The notes under the pieces: model-generated
What the model saw: the letters and a program-made list of their open reading frames with translations, nothing else
Told to the model about the DNA's origin: nothing
Databases searched by the model: none
Assembly: GCA_042090785.1 (NCBI GenBank)
Contig: JBELIP010000007.1
Coordinates: forward strand, 1 to 64,000
Reading direction: 5' to 3'
Source: UBA7434 sp042090785
Lineage (GTDB): Bacteria > Pseudomonadota > Gammaproteobacteria > Pseudomonadales > UBA7434
DNA length: 64,000 nucleotides
Program-made: the position numbers and the translations under genes
Part shown: positions 60,280-64,000 of the stretch, in pieces
Layout of the letters: the number at the start of each line of letters is the position of its first letter
Numbering within the stretch: the stretch's first letter is position 1

Positions 60280-61656
60280 CTAAGCCCACTGCCAATCTAA
60301 ACGGCAGGCACCTACCAGCGAATAGTCATCACACACCAAAATACCTGGGATTGCTGCCACATCGTCACCCGCATAAATCACCGGATAATAATCGCGAAAC
60401 CACGGCGGAATGCCGCGCTCGCTAAAACACTTTTTTAATGAGCGGCTCATACCACGATAGCGAAACCGTAAACCTTCTCGTCTAGCGCCAATGGTGTACT
60501 CGCCTTCACGTAGCCCGACGCCTTCACCCACTGAGTCAGTTATCAGCAAAACACCTAAACCATCAATAACCATGGGCTCACCAAACAACCACACTAAATC
60601 CTGCTGCAAGGCTTGAGCGGCGGCTGATAACGTTTGCTCACTCAATAAGTACAAGCGATCACGATAGCAACATAAGCGATAATCACCTAACTGAACCTTG
60701 GCCTCACTGCTTTCAGACATTAATACTTTCTCAATTTGCTGCATCTGTGCGGTCGATGGCATTGTTAGCTGATAAGTTGATAACCAATAACGCAGTAAAT
60801 TACTTCGCCTTTTGCTACTTAATGCTAAGCAAGCAGAGACCGATAAGCTATTTCCATATTCATTATGCGTACAATCCACTGTTTTTAAATCTAACTGCGC
60901 TAAGTCTTTTAATAACTGGCTATCGGCACTGGCATGCTCTGAGTATCGATTAAGCATGCTAACAATGGCTGGCCAGCGCTTTTCTAATTTAGGTAGTACT
61001 TGCTGTCTGACAAAGTTTCTATCAAAGCTTTCGTCGGTATTCGATGGGTCTTCAATAAAACGCAATTCATTCAACGATGCATAAGCCGCTAAATCGGCAC
61101 GGCTGCATTTTAGTAATGGCCGCGCAATTTGTGCTTTACCTAATGCGCGCTGCGTAGGCATGCCTGCCGCACCTCGAGTTCCCGCACCGCGAAACAAGCG
61201 CATAAGCAAAGTCTCAGCTTGATCGTTGGCATGATGACCCATTAGTAATACACCATCTGCAGCTAAACACGCTTCAAAGACAGTGTAACGCGCCTGCCGC
61301 GCGGCATTTTCTAGGCCTTTACCTTCGCTTTGTACGGCAACTTTCTTTATCTCTAACGGTACACCTAATTCATCACAAACTAACTGACAATGCTGTTCCC
61401 AGCTGTCACTGACGCTTTGTAACTGATGATTAATATGAAGGGCTGTTAGACGAGGAACAAACGGCAATGCAGAAGTGGCGTCTTGCGATTGAGCAACGCG
61501 AAGGCTTTGTAGAAAATGATAAACAGAATGTAAAAGTACAGTGGAATCTAAACCACCACTAAAAGCCACTACCCAATGCTGATGGCACAGCAGGGCTTTA
61601 TAGGCTTCGGCATAAAAAGTAGATGTGTTGCTATTGCTGGTATTTGAATGGCTCAT
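60280..61656 (-). CDS. tilS: tRNA(Ile)-lysidine synthase
   Basis: A 458-residue protein (E. coli 432). The PP-loop SGGLDST (residues 33-39) binds ATP; LLMGHHANDQAETLLMRLFRG is the family block; the C-terminal domains (about 240-458) with QQIEKVLMSESSEAKVQLGDYRLC and RFRYRGMSRSLKKCFSERGIPPWFR (both in parts) recognise tRNA. It puts lysidine on C34 of tRNA-Ile(CAT) so that AUA is read as Ile. ATG at 61656. Follows accA, as in other gammaproteobacteria, but far from dnaE. Confidence 0.96.
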   Translation of the reverse strand: MSHSNTSNSNTSTFYAEAYKALLCHQHWVVAFSGGLDSTVLLHSVYHFLQSLRVAQSQDATSALPFVPRLTALHINHQLQSVSDSWEQHCQLVCDELGVPLEIKKVAVQSEGKGLENAARQARYTVFEACLAADGVLLMGHHANDQAETLLMRLFRGAGTRGAAGMPTQRALGKAQIARPLLKCSRADLAAYASLNELRFIEDPSNTDESFDRNFVRQQVLPKLEKRWPAIVSMLNRYSEHASADSQLLKDLAQLDLKTVDCTHNEYGNSLSVSACLALSSKRRSNLLRYWLSTYQLTMPSTAQMQQIEKVLMSESSEAKVQLGDYRLCCYRDRLYLLSEQTLSAAAQALQQDLVWLFGEPMVIDGLGVLLITDSVGEGVGLREGEYTIGARREGLRFRYRGMSRSLKKCFSERGIPPWFRDYYPVIYAGDDVAAIPGILVCDDYSLVGACRLDWQWA

Positions 61657-61759
61657 AGACGCAACATTTCAACATCGTTATAAATTATTGAGTTGATGAA
61701 TACAGCGCGTTTTAGTCTCTGGCTTATTGATAAGCCTTTAGCCTATTAACAGCAACCCT

Positions 61760-62710
61760 TTACATATTGCCGTATGACATCAACCGCTGGTAACGTTTTT
61801 CAAGTAAATCGTCGAGAGGCACTTGTTTTAACTGCTGCAACTCTTTTACTAAATACTCTTTAACACTTAAGGCCGCTAATTCAGGGTCGCGATGCGCCCC
61901 TCCTTCTGGCTCGGCAATCGTGTGGTCAACAATACCTAAATCTTCTAGCACCGTAGACGTTAAACCCATGGCTTCTGCCGCTTGCGGGGCTTTTTCTGAA
62001 GTCTTCCAAATAATGTTGGCACAACCTTCGGGCGAAATAACAAAATAAGTAGAGTACTGCAACATGGCAAGTTTATCACCTACCCCTATACCTAACGCAC
62101 CACCTGAGCTGCCCTCACCGATTACCACAGAAATTACTGGCGTTTTTAAACAAGACATAACTTGTAAATTTTTAGCAATGGCAAAAGAGATACCGCGCTC
62201 TTCCGAATCAATACCTGGGTATGCCCCAGGCGTATCGATTAAGGTAATCACCGGCAGCGAAAAGCGCTCGGCCATTTCCATTAAACGTAAAGCTTTTCGG
62301 TAGCCTTCGGGACGCGGCATACCAAAATTGCGTTTTACTTTATCGCTAACTTGTCGACCCTTCTCTTGGCCTATGACCATCACCGGCTCGCCTTGTAAGC
62401 GGGCTAAGCCACCCACAATGGCAGCATCATCGGCAAACTGACGATCACCGTGCAGCTCATCAAAATCATCAAAGATACGAGAAATATAATCGACAGTGTA
62501 AGGACGCTGGGGATGACGGGCAACACGTACGATATCCCATGGCGTTAATGATGAATAAATTTTAGCAGTGAGCTTGGCACTTTTTTCTGTGAGCTTGGTT
62601 ATTTCATCAGAAATATTCAAATCGTTGTTGTGACCAACCGAGCGTAACTCTTCTATTTTCACTTCGAGTTCGGCTATAGGCTGTTCAAAATCAAGATAAT
62701 TTGGGTTCAT
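61760..62710 (-). CDS. accA: Acetyl-CoA carboxylase carboxyltransferase subunit alpha
   Basis: A 316-residue protein (E. coli 319). With AccD it transfers the carboxyl group from biotin to acetyl-CoA, committing to fatty acid synthesis. LDFEQPIAELEVKIEELR at the N-terminus, VARHPQRPYTVDYI, MVIGQEKGRQVSDKVKRNFGM and DTPGAYPGIDSEERG, then GEGSSGGALGIGVGDKLAML, are the family blocks. ATG at 62710. About 53 kb from dnaE, its usual neighbour. Confidence 0.98.
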   Translation of the reverse strand: MNPNYLDFEQPIAELEVKIEELRSVGHNNDLNISDEITKLTEKSAKLTAKIYSSLTPWDIVRVARHPQRPYTVDYISRIFDDFDELHGDRQFADDAAIVGGLARLQGEPVMVIGQEKGRQVSDKVKRNFGMPRPEGYRKALRLMEMAERFSLPVITLIDTPGAYPGIDSEERGISFAIAKNLQVMSCLKTPVISVVIGEGSSGGALGIGVGDKLAMLQYSTYFVISPEGCANIIWKTSEKAPQAAEAMGLTSTVLEDLGIVDHTIAEPEGGAHRDPELAALSVKEYLVKELQQLKQVPLDDLLEKRYQRLMSYGNM

Positions 62711-62979
62711 ATCACATCACACTATTTTTAATACTGAGTGGTATAAATTAACCATGCTAACTGCAGGGAGAATACAAGGCTGCTAATAAAGCCCTACCCA
62801 ACCGCATTGCGCTGCAAGTTAATGATCAAGTTGCGCGCATTATAGGGGAATGTTGCATCTAAATCAGCCGCATTTAGACGCCGTTATTGGGACTTATCAA
62901 CACTCTTGAGGCTTATTCATGGCCGAATACACCCGCAGCGTTCATTGATTAGCCAAACCCATTTATTGAGACAGCAGGC

Positions 62980-64000
62980 TTAAGCAATTAACGAATTGAG
63001 CTTAGCCTGCCGTTTGGCAAAGGAATAAGAGAGATTTTCTCCCGCTAAATATAACGCAGGTACAAAAATCAATGTCACCAAGCTGGCAAACAACACACCA
63101 AACGATAGCGATGTCACCATAGGAATCAAAAACTGTGCCTGAACACTGGTCTCCAATAATATTGGCGTTAAGCCAAGAAAGGTGGTCACCGAAGTCAGCA
63201 CAATTGGTCTGAAGCGTTGAACGGCACCATTCACTACAGCACGCCTTGGCGAATAACCTAGACGACGTAATTGATTAATACGATCAATTAACACCACGTT
63301 ATCGTTTACCACAACGCCAGCACAGGCCATCATCCCTAAGACCGAGAACAAGCTAATGCCCGTACCAATAATGACATGCCCATAAATCGCGCCCATAAAG
63401 CCAAATGGCACAGCGGTTAACACCAATAAAGGCTGCCAATAAGAACGGAACATGATCGCCATGACAGCAAAAATACCTAGCATCGATAACAGCAAAAAGA
63501 GAATAATTTCTTGCAAGAACTCATCATTCTCTTGTTGTTCGCCTTTTAAGGTAATCACCACGTCAGGGTATTGATCGAGCAAACCATCAATCGCTTCTGT
63601 TTGTAGCTGCTGAATAATGGCTCCAGCATTAAACCCTTTTTGCACATCACTAGAAACCCGTGCCACACGTTTGCGATCTAAACGCTCGACCTTTTTGTAG
63701 GAGTTGCGATATTCAATATCAACCACTGACGCTAACGGTACACGATTATTTAACTCGCCTTGCTCACTGGGGATGTCACTGACAACATACATCTCGCGTA
63801 GCGCTTCTTCATAAGAACGGTCTTGTCGCGGGTAGCGAACCAATACCTTTACATCTTCACGCATGCGAGGAATACGCTGTACCTCTTCACCATAAAAAGC
63901 GCGCCGCACCTGCTGTGAAAGACTCGCTAAACTCACCGACAAAGTGTTAGCTTCGGGCTTAAGCTGTAAATTAATTTCGTTTGAGGGGCTATCTAAAGTA
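62980..64000 (-). CDS. RND efflux permease, C-terminal part
   Basis: The frame is open to the end of the window, so the gene starts outside. About 340 residues form the C-terminal part of an HAE1/AcrB-type inner-membrane pump: a periplasmic subdomain (LVRYPRQDRSYEEALREM) then membrane helices 7-12 (MLGIFAVMAIMFRSYWQPLLV in part, GTGISLFSVLGMMACAGVVVNDNVVLIDR in parts, RPIVLTSVTTFLGLTPIL). The GMMACAGVVVNDNVVLID stretch is a hallmark of helix 10 and its following loop. Substrate and whether a MexA-like adaptor adjoins cannot be seen. Confidence 0.95.
   Translation of the reverse strand, partial: TLDSPSNEINLQLKPEANTLSVSLASLSQQVRRAFYGEEVQRIPRMREDVKVLVRYPRQDRSYEEALREMYVVSDIPSEQGELNNRVPLASVVDIEYRNSYKKVERLDRKRVARVSSDVQKGFNAGAIIQQLQTEAIDGLLDQYPDVVITLKGEQQENDEFLQEIILFLLLSMLGIFAVMAIMFRSYWQPLLVLTAVPFGFMGAIYGHVIIGTGISLFSVLGMMACAGVVVNDNVVLIDRINQLRRLGYSPRRAVVNGAVQRFRPIVLTSVTTFLGLTPILLETSVQAQFLIPMVTSLSFGVLFASLVTLIFVPALYLAGENLSYSFAKRQAKLNSLIA

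Overview
The window looks like chromosome from a moderately AT-rich, polarly flagellated gammaproteobacterium of the Pseudomonadales/Cellvibrionales kind. This is inferred from Pseudomonas/Vibrio-type flagellar gene order (fliEFGHIJ, then STAS, PP2C-response-regulator and Hpt genes, then fliK, fliLMNOPQR-flhB, flhA-flhF-flhG-fliA, motCD, ParA/ParP/DUF2802) and from the rpsB-tsf-pyrH-frr-uppS-cdsA-dxr-rseP-bamA-skp-lpxD-fabZ-lpxA-lpxB-rnhB-dnaE block. I cannot name the species. One scaffold gap of exactly 100 N (39036-39135) lies inside fliO.

Layout. 1-3204 (+ strand): the end of an EAL phosphodiesterase, a PlsC-like acyltransferase, ferrochelatase and a glutathione S-transferase. 3241-4884 (- strand): an SrmB-like DEAD-box helicase and tRNA-Arg(TCG). 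4962-23948 (- strand): a long housekeeping block running from rpsB to dnaE, covering translation, isoprenoid and phospholipid precursors, outer-membrane assembly and lipid A. 24385-52186 (- strand): about 28 kb of flagellar genes, nearly all the export/basal-body/stator genes plus FlhF/FlhG polar control and FliA. 52524-56832 (- strand): alaS, a HIT hydrolase, a Trm112-like protein and an M23 peptidase. 56932-58427 (+): greB and a lysine/alanine-rich histone H1-like gene. 58506-64000: an SDR, a small unknown gene, tilS, accA and the C-terminal part of an RND efflux pump.

How it works together. The flagellar block encodes the export gate (FlhA, FlhB, FliOPQR), ATPase complex (FliHIJ), MS/C ring (FliF, FliG, FliM, FliN), rod adaptor FliE, hook-length ruler FliK, FliL, the stator pair MotC/MotD, polar number/placement proteins FlhF/FlhG, sigma-28 FliA, and an HptB-HsbR-HsbA type partner-switching branch. 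Sites resembling sigma-54 promoters precede fliL, fliE and flhA.

Most notable: (i) cheY, cheZ, cheA, cheB and the canonical cheW, which normally sit between fliA and the DUF2802 gene, are absent, while ParA-like, ParP-like and DUF2802 genes remain and an unrecognised 203-residue protein sits after fliA; (ii) HsbR has a receiver domain lacking all phosphorylation residues; (iii) FlhF has lost canonical G2/G3/G4 GTPase motifs; (iv) FlhB has NPEH where NPTH is expected; (v) at least a dozen unrelated short tandem repeats (6-21 bp units) fill gaps between flagellar genes and a few gene starts, including one next to the assembly gap. Together these suggest altered flagellar regulation rather than a clearly new system; the evidence is sequence motifs read by eye.
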